8,965 bases of DNA from Chitinophagales bacterium (GTDB lineage Bacteria; Bacteroidota; Bacteroidia; Chitinophagales; Chitinophagaceae). The notes beneath the pieces are model-generated. The model saw only the letters and a program-made list of their open reading frames with translations. It did no database searches and was not told where the DNA came from. The position numbers and the translations under genes were made by a program. The DNA is taken from the NCBI GenBank assembly GCA_015654495.1, contig JAATGW010000485.1, positions 1-8,965 on the forward strand, read 5' to 3'. Positions 1 through 6,695 of this stretch are shown here, in pieces. Every line of letters starts with the position of its first letter. Positions within the stretch are counted from its first letter, which is position 1.

Positions 1-1891
1 ATACGTCAGTTCTTTTTCCCGGCGACACTTTAGCAAGCGTAAAAACAGTTACATGACCCTGCTTTTCGGTGATATATCCATTGCGCAAAGCATCAGGAAT
101 TTTTGCATTCTCCGTGCTGTTATATTGTTTCGACAGCAACTGCATAAAAGGACCAAATGCGGTTGACCGGTAGCCAAGACTTTTGCCTGATTGTTGCAGC
201 GAATTCAGTACTCCCTGCTTTTTTTCAACTGACCAATAGCTATTCCACTGATTGATTCTTTCCGTCTGAAGTGAGTCTGAAATAACAGCATTGGAAATTC
301 CCGAATATTTTTTTACTGTACCTGACTGAACAAGTGAATCAAGGATCCGTTTCTGAAGTTCATTTTGCCGCAGTGCGGCCTCGAGGTCCTCAGCTTCTGC
401 AACAAGGTATACTGATTGAAGGGCATCTGCATTTATCCTGCTTATTTTTGACTCGTTAACTTTCAGGGATGGTGACATAAAATTCATGTTCATCATCTCA
501 CTTTCAAATCCTGCTTTTCCCATATAAAATGAAAAAAGTATCGTAAGCAAACAGATAACTATTACCAGCAGGCGACGCGACTCCAGATGATATCCTGAAA
601 TGCGATCGATCCAGGAATGAGCTGGTACAGTTTCCTTTTTTTCATTAACAGATGCTACCAGTGGCGGAAGAAGAATCATTGAGGCAAGAGCAGCCCCTAT
701 CAGACTGAATGCGGCAAAAAGCCCGAGATCCGCCAGCATGGCTGAGTTGGTAAACTGAAGACAAAGAAATCCACCGATCGTAGTAAATCCGCCTACAGTC
801 ATCGGCAATGTGAGATCGCGGATAACCTGATCCATACTGCGCGTATGCCTGAAATGATTGAAAACATGCAGTGAATAATTTACAGCAATGCCCAGTACAA
901 TTGACCCGGCCCCTAAAGCAATCACGGAGATGGAGCCATTGATCAGCCGGATTGCGGCCAGAGAAAAAACTGCACCAAAAATTACCGGAAGCAGTATCAC
1001 GAGTGGAGCTCGTTTCTTTCTGAAATAAAAAGCCAGAAACAAAACCAGTAACAGCAGTGTAATACCCTGGGTTATCATCGCATCTTTTCTGAGTTGCAGA
1101 GCATTACCAGTGGATACTGCAGTAGCTCCGAAATAACCTGCATCAATAGCCGAAAACGATGTTGACTGATAGCTCTGGAAAACAGAGTCCAGGCCGCGGA
1201 GAAACAGTGCATTCATGCCCGTATTCCCAGGCGGGTAAAATGGCGTAACCAGTAAGATCAGGTTTTTGTGATCTTTTGAAACCAGGTAACCATTGTATAG
1301 TTCGAGATTCTCATCTGCATTCAGATTTTCAAGCCGGCGTAATGCCGGAAAACTTATACCGATAGGATCGCGGCTGAGAATACGGCCCATGGCCATTCCG
1401 GCGGGCGATGAGAGCGTGCGTATATTCTGTCCGAGCGTTTGCTTTATTACTTCCGGACGGATTAAGCTATCAAATTTTATATAGTCCGCCATTTCAAGAT
1501 ATACGGCTAAATTATCCTGGATATCATCAATCATTTCCGATATCTCCATTTCACCAGAACCCGTTTGGATCTGCTGAATATATGGCTTGAGACTGGTTTC
1601 CATTGCCGGAACCAGAGAATCTGCAAATGCAACAAGACTGTCTGGCTCAGTAACTGTGCTGTCTTTAAACCCCAATCTTATTACAAGCTGATCAGCAAAT
1701 TTTGATTCACTAAAAACCTGGTTCAGCTTTTCAAGTTTTTTATCAGCGGGAAGTATTTTGGAGATGTCTTCTTCCAGGTGTATTCCTGATGCAATCCATC
1801 CTGCCAGGACAAAACTTAATGCCAGCGTAAGAAAATACGCTGGTTTATTTTTTTGAAAGAAATGGAATATGCCGAGAAAAATAGAAGCCAT
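1..1891 (-). CDS. MMPL/RND-family exporter, N-terminal 630 residues (3' end outside window)
   Basis: An uninterrupted frame of 630 codons starts with ATG at 1891 and runs off the left edge, so the C-terminal part is missing. A membrane segment at about residues 18-36 is followed by a large extracytoplasmic loop (about 37-268). A block of helices follows (about 271-290, 296-315, 321-340, 362-382, 388-412, 438-457), then the start of a second large loop (458 onward). This is the first half of the twelve-helix RND/MMPL layout. The fourth helix of the block carries GIAVNYSLHVFNH (334-346), matching the family's conserved Gly-Asp-Tyr region but with Asn337 where many members have Asp. Family members export lipids and polyketide-like products using the proton gradient, and exporters of this type occur in aryl-polyene/flexirubin clusters. 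It starts 14 nt after the glycosyltransferase stop, so co-transcription is likely. The substrate is inferred from context only. Confidence 0.9.
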   Translation of the reverse strand, partial: MASIFLGIFHFFQKNKPAYFLTLALSFVLAGWIASGIHLEEDISKILPADKKLEKLNQVFSESKFADQLVIRLGFKDSTVTEPDSLVAFADSLVPAMETSLKPYIQQIQTGSGEMEISEMIDDIQDNLAVYLEMADYIKFDSLIRPEVIKQTLGQNIRTLSSPAGMAMGRILSRDPIGISFPALRRLENLNADENLELYNGYLVSKDHKNLILLVTPFYPPGNTGMNALFLRGLDSVFQSYQSTSFSAIDAGYFGATAVSTGNALQLRKDAMITQGITLLLLVLFLAFYFRKKRAPLVILLPVIFGAVFSLAAIRLINGSISVIALGAGSIVLGIAVNYSLHVFNHFRHTRSMDQVIRDLTLPMTVGGFTTIGGFLCLQFTNSAMLADLGLFAAFSLIGAALASMILLPPLVASVNEKKETVPAHSWIDRISGYHLESRRLLVIVICLLTILFSFYMGKAGFESEMMNMNFMSPSLKVNESKISRINADALQSVYLVAEAEDLEAALRQNELQKRILDSLVQSGTVKKYSGISNAVISDSLQTERINQWNSYWSVEKKQGVLNSLQQSGKSLGYRSTAFGPFMQLLSKQYNSTENAKIPDALRNGYITEKQGHVTVFTLAKVSPGKRTDV

Positions 1892-1905
1892 GTTTTTGTC
1901 TGTTG

Positions 1906-3108
1906 TCAGGCCAGCACTGGTTTTCTTTTAAAAATTTTCAGAAGAATAAAACTAATCAGTCCGAATACTACAGCAGCGATGATTGCCAGGCTACAGCTTC
2001 CGTGAATGTATTGCTCAAGGTTATTTTTTATTGCGTCGATAGTGATATCCGAACTGAAATCAAGTGTTTGTTTTTCTGAACCCATCCATAATGCACCTGT
2101 TTTATAACTCAGAAAAATAATCAGGGGAATCATTGGAGGTATGCTGATATTGGCAGCGATAATTACCAGGGCGGTGTTTAACCGTAACAATACTGAAAAG
2201 AAAATTGCCACTACCAGTTGAAAGCCCCAGATAGGTACAATACCCATGAAAATGCCGAATGCGATAGATAATGACTTCAGCAGGTCTGATTGATTAGGAT
2301 TAAATAATTGTTCAGTCACAGCCTGTTTGAGCTTTTTCCTGTCAAACAGGGTACTGAAAAAATTCCGCGGTTTTATGTACAAAAAAGTAATCAGAACAAG
2401 AATGGTATTGAGAATACTGATCCTGGTGAAATCTTTAAATGGCCTGAAATGAGATATCCGTTTCCCTTCCGGTGCATAGTATACACTTATTGGAATTGAT
2501 TCAACAGGTATACCTTTCCATGCAGCGCGCACCAGCACTTCGATTTCGAATTCATATTTGCGGGTAAAAAAATGCAGATCTTTTAAAAGATGTAATGGGT
2601 AGAGGCGGTAGCCTGTTTGTGTATCCGGGCAGTTTATCCCCGTTTCCACTTTAAACCAGAAATTGGAAAATTTATGTCCGAAACTGCTTTTGCCGGGTAT
2701 ACTCTCCTGGTCCATATTTCTTGCGCCCATTATTACCGAATCCGGAGAAAATTTTAATTTATCAATAAATGCTGGCAGGTCTTTGGCGAAATGCTGACCA
2801 TCAGAATCAATCGTAATTGCATTTTGATAACCTTTTTCTGACGCATAGCGAAATGCCTGACGTAGCGCCCAGCCTTTGCCACGATTCTCAGGGTAGGTTA
2901 TCAACTGTATACCTTTTGTGCTCTTAAGAATTTCTTCAGTACCATCTGTGGAACCATCATTCACTACAATTAACTCCCCGGTATAAACCGATACATCATT
3001 TATAACAGCCTTGATTGTACCTGCATTGTTATAGGTGGGTATAATCACACAGGTTTTTGTATGTGTAAAATCAGCCTGAACAGCTACAGGATCGACACTC
3101 ATTGGCAT
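1906..3108 (-). CDS. Family 2 glycosyltransferase fused to a C-terminal DUF2062 membrane domain
   Basis: Counting from the ATG at 3108 (400 residues), the N-terminal half is a GT-A fold family 2 glycosyltransferase of the dolichyl-phosphate-mannose-synthase-like type. It shows VIIPTYNN (21-28), VVNDGSTDGT (48-57), the metal/nucleotide-sugar motif IDSDGQH (100-106), QTGYR (164-168) and an EFEIE stretch (186-190). A hydrophobic segment lies near 233-245. The C-terminal part (about 260-390) is membrane-embedded and has the DUF2062 signatures GIFMGIVPIWGFQ (285-297) and SIPPMIP (322-328). The protein probably transfers a sugar to a membrane-bound acceptor on the cytoplasmic face; donor and acceptor are unknown. 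The start is uncertain: the frame is open to TTG at 3156 and ATG at 3150, but both lie inside a terminator-like hairpin (3128-3166). I therefore prefer the ATG at 3108; ATG at 3102 is also possible. The MMPL exporter follows after 14 nt. Confidence 0.88.
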   Translation of the reverse strand: MPMSVDPVAVQADFTHTKTCVIIPTYNNAGTIKAVINDVSVYTGELIVVNDGSTDGTEEILKSTKGIQLITYPENRGKGWALRQAFRYASEKGYQNAITIDSDGQHFAKDLPAFIDKLKFSPDSVIMGARNMDQESIPGKSSFGHKFSNFWFKVETGINCPDTQTGYRLYPLHLLKDLHFFTRKYEFEIEVLVRAAWKGIPVESIPISVYYAPEGKRISHFRPFKDFTRISILNTILVLITFLYIKPRNFFSTLFDRKKLKQAVTEQLFNPNQSDLLKSLSIAFGIFMGIVPIWGFQLVVAIFFSVLLRLNTALVIIAANISIPPMIPLIIFLSYKTGALWMGSEKQTLDFSSDITIDAIKNNLEQYIHGSCSLAIIAAVVFGLISFILLKIFKRKPVLA

Positions 3109-3123
3109 AGGCGGCAAATTACG

Positions 3124-3166
3124 AAAAACGTTAAACCTTGAACGTTTCATGTTCAACGTTTAACGT
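3124..3166 (-). terminator. 16-bp hairpin with T-tract, overlapping candidate upstream starts of the glycosyltransferase
   Basis: Read on the minus strand, the arm ACGTTAAACGTTGAAC (3166-3151), the loop ATGAAAC and the arm GTTCAAGGTTTAACGT (3143-3128) pair over 16 positions with one mismatch. A run of T follows (3128-3124), the layout of an intrinsic terminator. The loop contains the ATG at 3150 that would otherwise be the longest ATG start of the glycosyltransferase. The stem is made of AACGTTnAAC-like units, which I recall as common in Bacteroidota intergenic DNA, so it may also be a dispersed repeat. Confidence 0.55.
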
Positions 3167-3167
3167 G

Positions 3168-3206
3168 AAAATACAGCAGCCGGTTTGAGAGGGTCAAACC
3201 GGCTGC
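3168..3206 (-). terminator. Perfect 13-bp hairpin downstream of the small secreted-type gene
   Basis: The arms GCAGCCGGTTTGA (3206-3194) and TCAAACCGGCTGC (3188-3176), read on the minus strand, pair perfectly over 13 bp around a 5-nt loop. TGTATTTTC follows, a modest T-rich tail. The hairpin lies 35 nt past the stop codon at 3242-3244 and probably ends that transcript. With the hairpin at 3128-3166 it forms a tandem pair only about 10 nt apart. It could instead act as an attenuator or 5' stabiliser for the glycosyltransferase message if transcription reads through. Confidence 0.6.
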
Positions 3207-3241
3207 CAAAGATTTATAAGTTCTAAAATGTCAATTCTGAA

Positions 3242-3811
3242 TTAGCTGTTTTTTCTGAAATATTTACCCAGTGCTTTTCCTGCATCTGCATAACATTCAG
3301 AGATACGTCCACCTGTATCGAAATCATATCCGCCAAAAGTTCTGCCAAGTGCGTTATCCATCTTAATTTTTGCAATCACTTTTGAATGATCGGCTGTTTC
3401 CACAACCCAGATCTCACCATCAATCTGCGCATTCTTTCTCATTACACCTACATTGAATCCCGGCTCGGTAAATGTGGTCTTTACAATCAAAGTGTATTTC
3501 GCAGGTTTTTTTGAATTGTAAGTAATCTGTTTTTCGTACTCCTTTTCAAAAAGTTCATTGAATTTTGGTTCAAATTTATCCTTACGGTCGCGCACCCAGT
3601 TCTTTGCCCAATTGTCGCCACGGCCCGCTTCCTTTTGGTTGTACTCTTCAGTTTTTTTGGCAACATAGTCTGATTCGTTGTCAAACTTTCCAACGCTCAT
3701 TTTTTCATAACTGAATTCAATATTGATTGAAGATTCCTTAGCGAGCGGTGCGAGATCGCCTTCAATCAGTTTTAATTTCTGAGCATGACTGTTCATGCTG
3801 GCAAGCAACAT
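3242..3811 (-). CDS. Secreted-type hypothetical protein with interrupted signal peptide (possible pseudogene)
   Basis: The 189-residue frame from ATG 3811 has no function I can name. The body is soluble and charged (about 40-95 is rich in Lys, Glu and Asp), followed by an apparent beta-rich region (KYTLIVKTTF, 105-114; GEIWVVETADHSKVIAKIK, 132-150) and FGGYDFDTGGRISECYADAGKAL (159-181 region). It resembles small secreted proteins of Bacteroidota with no assigned role. Residues 1-11 (MLLASMNSHAQ) look like the end of a signal peptide, with a plausible signal-peptidase site after Ser-His-Ala and Gln as the first mature residue. The missing front half lies in the same frame upstream, behind a TAA stop at 3818-3820. 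Either the protein is made without a working signal, the gene is dead, or the read has an error. It looks unrelated to the pigment genes and is flanked by noncoding DNA and terminators. Confidence 0.75.
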   Translation of the reverse strand: MLLASMNSHAQKLKLIEGDLAPLAKESSINIEFSYEKMSVGKFDNESDYVAKKTEEYNQKEAGRGDNWAKNWVRDRKDKFEPKFNELFEKEYEKQITYNSKKPAKYTLIVKTTFTEPGFNVGVMRKNAQIDGEIWVVETADHSKVIAKIKMDNALGRTFGGYDFDTGGRISECYADAGKALGKYFRKNS

Positions 3812-3844
3812 GAAAGCTTAGAAAAAAGAAAATACCTGTTTCAT
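3812..3844 (-). pseudogene. Detached 5' end of the signal peptide, cut by an in-frame TAA
   Basis: From ATG at 3844 the frame reads MKQVFSFF, then TAA (3820-3818), Ala, Phe and the ATG at 3811, all in one frame. Joined across the stop this makes a textbook signal peptide: a Lys near the N-terminus, a hydrophobic core, then SHA-Q. A single change such as TTA (Leu) to TAA would explain it. GAAAGAA lies about 6 nt upstream of the ATG at 3844 and is a weak ribosome-binding candidate; no comparable site precedes 3811. This supports 3844 as the ancestral start. Confidence 0.7.
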
Positions 3845-4137
3845 AGATTGTTCTTTCAATGATAAATTTTATTTAATTAAATCTTCCTCAGTTTGAACGG
3901 ATTCGGATTATACCGGTCTGTTACTAACTGTGTAAGGTTATAGAAACGAAATGCGGGGGAAATTGTGACGGGAGATGGAAAGTTTTTTTTCAGATTTAAA
4001 AGATTTAATATACAGATTGGCCTGGTTACTGTGAATGGTGGGTCATTAAAATCACATTAAAAAAACTTTTCAGTTTTAAATGACCTTCTGCTGTCAGCTT
4101 TTTATCGCCCGCTGTGGAAGATTTACACAGTGGGAGT
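3845..4137. other. Noncoding, AT-rich intergenic region without a recognisable gene
   Basis: No reading frame here has the look of a gene on either strand. It should hold the promoter of the 3242-3844 gene. A TATAAT lies on the minus strand at 3912-3907 but has no convincing partner hexamer, and no clear Bacteroidota-type TTTG/TAnnTTTG pair was found. There is a 12-bp AT palindrome (ATTTAATTAAAT, 3871-3882) 27 nt upstream of the ATG at 3844. A near-repeat TTTTCAG(A/T)TTTAAA occurs at 3987-4000 and 4067-4080; both are low complexity and may be chance. Confidence 0.5.
4108..4134. repeat. Inverted repeat, 9-bp stem with one G-T pair
   Basis: CCCGCTGTG (4108-4116) and CACAGTGGG (4126-4134) can pair around a 9-nt loop, with one G-T (wobble) position. 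Neither strand has a T-tract directly after it, so it is not a standard intrinsic terminator. It lies just beyond the hairpin that probably ends the ketosynthase operon and could protect the 3' end of that message or bind a regulator. Confidence 0.35.
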
Positions 4138-4171
4138 TAAAATTGTCTCAATTGCTCATGCAATTTAAGAC
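4138..4171 (-). terminator. Probable terminator of the ACP-ketosynthase operon
   Basis: On the minus strand GTCTTAAATTGC (4171-4160) and GCAATTGAGAC (4155-4145) form a stem of six plus four base pairs around a 4-nt loop, with a small internal bulge. AATTTTAA follows, a short T-rich tail. It begins 19 nt past the stop codon of the chain-length-factor gene, the expected place for a transcript end. The stem is AT-rich, so termination may be leaky. Confidence 0.4.
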
Positions 4172-4190
4172 GGGCATGGCAGCCTACTGA

Positions 4191-5219
4191 CTATGGGCAG
4201 GAGAGGTTTATGAAACTGTGTTGCTGACCTTTATAGTTGTTTATAATGCTTATGCTTTTATAACCAGGATTTTTTGCCGGGAATTGATAAAGTGACCCAG
4301 GAACTGGCTGACCCTGCAGGATATAACAGGCGAGCCAGGTTGCAAAGGAAGATGCCGTGGGATATTCACCGCAGAGATGTTTAAACCTTACCAGGTCTGT
4401 TCCATTATTGGGATCCGGAATTAGATGAGCGTAGTATTGATTCAGCCGGCTATCTCCATTGTCGCCACTTATGATCAGATCTGAGGGATTGTTTTCCAAA
4501 AATCTGTTCCATCTTTCTGCAACAAAACCGGCATCATCAGTATGAATTGTTTCCACAGCTACTATTTTAGCAAATGCATTTTGTTTTATTCCACTTAAAA
4601 GGAACATCGCCGCGCCTTCTCCGGCAAGCGTACCTTTGGTTCCGGAATTGTACAAATCCTCATTGCTGACTATTTCTTCTTTATACCAGCCGCCAAGTCT
4701 TTCAATGTTATAGTTATAGCTTGAAATTTCATCCACTGCGCCGGTTAACCAGAGCGCATCCGGTTGTTCCTCAGCTTTCATGAATGTATCAAGCAAAGCC
4801 ATTTCAAATGCGAGGCCCCTGTGTACATGGGTTATATTATAACCTGTATTTTTATTCATCAGTCCGATCTGTGCCGCAACTGCATTGGTAGTGCTCTGTA
4901 CAAAATTTCCGGGTGTCAGCATCCCTTCATCATATTCAATAATCTGATTCAGAAATTTTATACAGTCTTCCATCCCGCCAATTGCGGTACCCAGAATAAT
5001 TCCTTCGGGTATACCTGCACGTTGAAGCAGAGGTACAGCAGCACCTACTCCCATCCTTACGGCCTTACCCATTCTTCTGAGAATTCCCGGAGGAATACCT
5101 TTATAATCGGGTTCCTTTGCCATCAGCCTTCTGTTTACTACAGGCTGAAGCAACTGAAGATCTACGTCTCCAAAACTCAGCTGAGGTGAAATGCAACTTG
5201 TATCGTGAATAAAAAGCAT
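4191..5219 (-). CDS. Ketosynthase-like chain length factor lacking catalytic residues
   Basis: This 342-residue thiolase-fold protein resembles the Pfam ketoacyl-synt_2 group, beginning with the typical CISPQ element (9-13). The position of the catalytic Cys (normally TACSSS) reads VQSTTNAVA (107-115), with no Cys. The usual HGTGT histidine motif is replaced by SGDNGD (251-256), and the GHTLGAAG block by GEYPTASSFA (284-293). All of the nucleophile and decarboxylation residues are therefore absent. Such proteins pair with an active ketosynthase and shape the pocket that sets chain length, as in type II polyketide KS/CLF pairs and in the described ApeO:ApeC pair of aryl-polyene synthesis. The active partner lies directly upstream: its TGA stop and this ATG are separated by one base (TGA-T-ATG), which suggests translational coupling and matched amounts of the two subunits. 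Confidence 0.88.
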   Translation of the reverse strand: MLFIHDTSCISPQLSFGDVDLQLLQPVVNRRLMAKEPDYKGIPPGILRRMGKAVRMGVGAAVPLLQRAGIPEGIILGTAIGGMEDCIKFLNQIIEYDEGMLTPGNFVQSTTNAVAAQIGLMNKNTGYNITHVHRGLAFEMALLDTFMKAEEQPDALWLTGAVDEISSYNYNIERLGGWYKEEIVSNEDLYNSGTKGTLAGEGAAMFLLSGIKQNAFAKIVAVETIHTDDAGFVAERWNRFLENNPSDLIISGDNGDSRLNQYYAHLIPDPNNGTDLVRFKHLCGEYPTASSFATWLACYILQGQPVPGSLYQFPAKNPGYKSISIINNYKGQQHSFINLSCP

Positions 5220-5220
5220 A

Positions 5221-6408
5221 TCAGGTTAGTGAAAATATCAATGATGTACAGTTTCCACCAAAGCCAAAAGAATTGCTCATTACATGTTTGATTTCTGCAG
5301 GTTTGAATTTAAGATTGGGAATATATCCGGTTTCAGGAATTGCGGTTTCAAATTGAAGCGCGGGATACAATTCCTGGTTGCTGAGATTGAGAATACAATA
5401 GGCTGCTTCGAGTGACCCAGCTGCGCCGAGTGTATGACCGGTATTTGCTTTGGTTGAACTGAAAGCAGGCACTGTTCCAAAAACTCTTTGCATAGCAATA
5501 CTTTCAACAGCGTCATTATTTTCGGTTCCTGTTCCATGTGCATTGATATAATCAATTTGCGCAGGCAAAAGTTCAGCTTTTTCCAATGCGTCCATCATCG
5601 ACTTATAAGGTCCCACACCGTTGTCTGACAATGAAGAAGGATGATATGCATCATTTGAATTGGCATACCCGGTAAGTTCTGCATAATATTTTTTACCTCT
5701 TAATTCCTCTTCGGGTTCAAGAACCAGGTAAGCGGCAGCTTCACCAAGATTTAATCCCTTCCTGCTGATATCGAATGGCCTGCAAAGTTCATTTGAAAGT
5801 ATATGAAGCGAGTTAAATCCGTTGATTGTAAATTTTGCAAGGCAGTCAACACCTCCGGCAATCACTCTTTTCGCGCGTCCTGATTTTATCAGCGCGGCTC
5901 CGAATGCTATTGAATTTGCTGAAGACGAGCAGGCAGTATTGATGCTGTTTATAATACCACCGATCCGGTAATGCTTCTGTAAAAAAATTGCGGTGTCAGC
6001 ACAGTCGTAAGATGAAAGATAGGGAGATCCTTCATCGGCAGCATTAGCATCGTGAAAAAGTTCATCTGTAAGACACATTCCGCCAACCGTGGTTGCGTTG
6101 ATGAGGGCTGTAGAAAAATCTGAAAGTTCTGCATTTGTGACAGATGCATCAGCAATAGCTTCTTCCATTGCCATTAATGCAAGCAAGCAAGGCCTTGTTA
6201 CTCCTGCCTGATGCTGTCCGAATTTTTCAATAAGCTGCTGGTTTCTGATTTTTATTTCACCAAAAGGCATGATACCTGCAAAACGACTCGGAAATCCTTC
6301 AAGCTGACTGATTCCACAATGGCCTTCCGCAAGCGACTTTCTGTTTTCAGCAGCATTGTTACCAATTGCACTCACAAGTCCTATCCCTGTAACGAGAATT
6401 CTGCTCAA
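5221..6408 (-). CDS. Beta-ketoacyl-ACP synthase (KAS II/FabF-like), catalytically complete
   Basis: This 395-residue cytosolic condensing enzyme joins malonyl-ACP to a growing acyl or polyene chain by decarboxylative Claisen condensation. It begins RILVTGIGLVSAIG (3-16). Active-site elements are all present: nucleophile Cys160 in NTACSSS, His291 in HGTGT, Lys320 in SSTKANTGH, His325 in GHTLGAAG, and the GFGG loop (382-385). Length is near the family norm of about 400. The start is TTG at 6408. The frame is closed by the ACP stop codon (6420-6418) only four codons upstream, no ATG occurs before residue 47, and the conserved N-terminal strand begins right after the TTG. AGAAAG lies just before it but is very close. 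It sits between the ACP, its carrier partner, and the chain length factor, with which it probably forms a heterodimer. Confidence 0.93.
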   Translation of the reverse strand: MSRILVTGIGLVSAIGNNAAENRKSLAEGHCGISQLEGFPSRFAGIMPFGEIKIRNQQLIEKFGQHQAGVTRPCLLALMAMEEAIADASVTNAELSDFSTALINATTVGGMCLTDELFHDANAADEGSPYLSSYDCADTAIFLQKHYRIGGIINSINTACSSSANSIAFGAALIKSGRAKRVIAGGVDCLAKFTINGFNSLHILSNELCRPFDISRKGLNLGEAAAYLVLEPEEELRGKKYYAELTGYANSNDAYHPSSLSDNGVGPYKSMMDALEKAELLPAQIDYINAHGTGTENNDAVESIAMQRVFGTVPAFSSTKANTGHTLGAAGSLEAAYCILNLSNQELYPALQFETAIPETGYIPNLKFKPAEIKHVMSNSFGFGGNCTSLIFSLT

Positions 6409-6417
6409 ACTCTTTCT

Positions 6418-6681
6418 TTATTTTGTACGGTTCTTTTCGATAAAGTCCACCATGGTATTAATGTCCACAAGGATTTTTCTTCCTTCTTTGGGATCATTTA
6501 TATTTATGCCGTACTCTCTTTGCAAAAGCACAATCAGTTCCAGAGAGTCAATGGAATCAAGGCCAAGCCCATCACCAAAGAGAGGCTCATCATCTTTTAT
6601 ATCTTCCGGCTTTGTGCTTACCAGATTTAAAAACTTTACTATCTGTTGTTTTAGCTGCAGCTTCAGTGCTTCTTTTTCCAT
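6418..6681 (-). CDS. Acyl carrier protein
   Basis: This is a small acidic protein of 87 residues with the phosphopantetheine-binding motif GLDSIDSLEL (40-49). Ser43 is the expected attachment site of the 4'-phosphopantetheine arm, equivalent to the DSL serine of AcpP. The helix I region (8-20), the loop DDEPLFGDGLG (30-40) and helices II and III fit the PP-binding family. It probably holds the chain while the neighbouring ketosynthase pair extends it; it is pathway-dedicated, since the housekeeping acpP normally sits with fabF in a fatty-acid operon. ATG at 6681 follows the permease stop by 14 AT-rich nt with no clear Shine-Dalgarno. The ketosynthase begins in the same frame nine nt after the ACP stop. 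Confidence 0.93.
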   Translation of the reverse strand: MEKEALKLQLKQQIVKFLNLVSTKPEDIKDDEPLFGDGLGLDSIDSLELIVLLQREYGININDPKEGRKILVDINTMVDFIEKNRTK

Positions 6682-6695
6682 GATATAAATTAAAT

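Noticed and set aside
3205..3240. ATCTTTG-type minus-7 element upstream of the glycosyltransferase on the minus strand
   Set aside because: Seven of eight positions fit TAnnTTTG, but no TTTG lies about 19 nt upstream, so the match alone is too weak to call.
3907..3935. TATAAT with a possible upstream hexamer as promoter of the small secreted-type gene
   Set aside because: The upstream hexamer matches poorly, and Bacteroidota promoters usually follow a TTTG / TAnnTTTG pattern, which is not seen at proper spacing.
3978..4071. A/T-run inverted repeat (GAAAG plus T-run, and A-run plus CTTTTC)
   Set aside because: It consists almost entirely of homopolymer runs separated by about 70 nt, so chance is the better explanation.
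4764..5189. 141-codon open frame on the plus strand
   Set aside because: It lies wholly antisense to the chain length factor gene, and its translation is Cys/His/Tyr-rich without any recognisable domain; it is a shadow of the minus-strand codon use.
6211..6688. Two overlapping plus-strand open frames (139 and 110 codons)
   Set aside because: They are antisense to the ACP and ketosynthase genes, which are recognised with certainty, and the translations show no domain.
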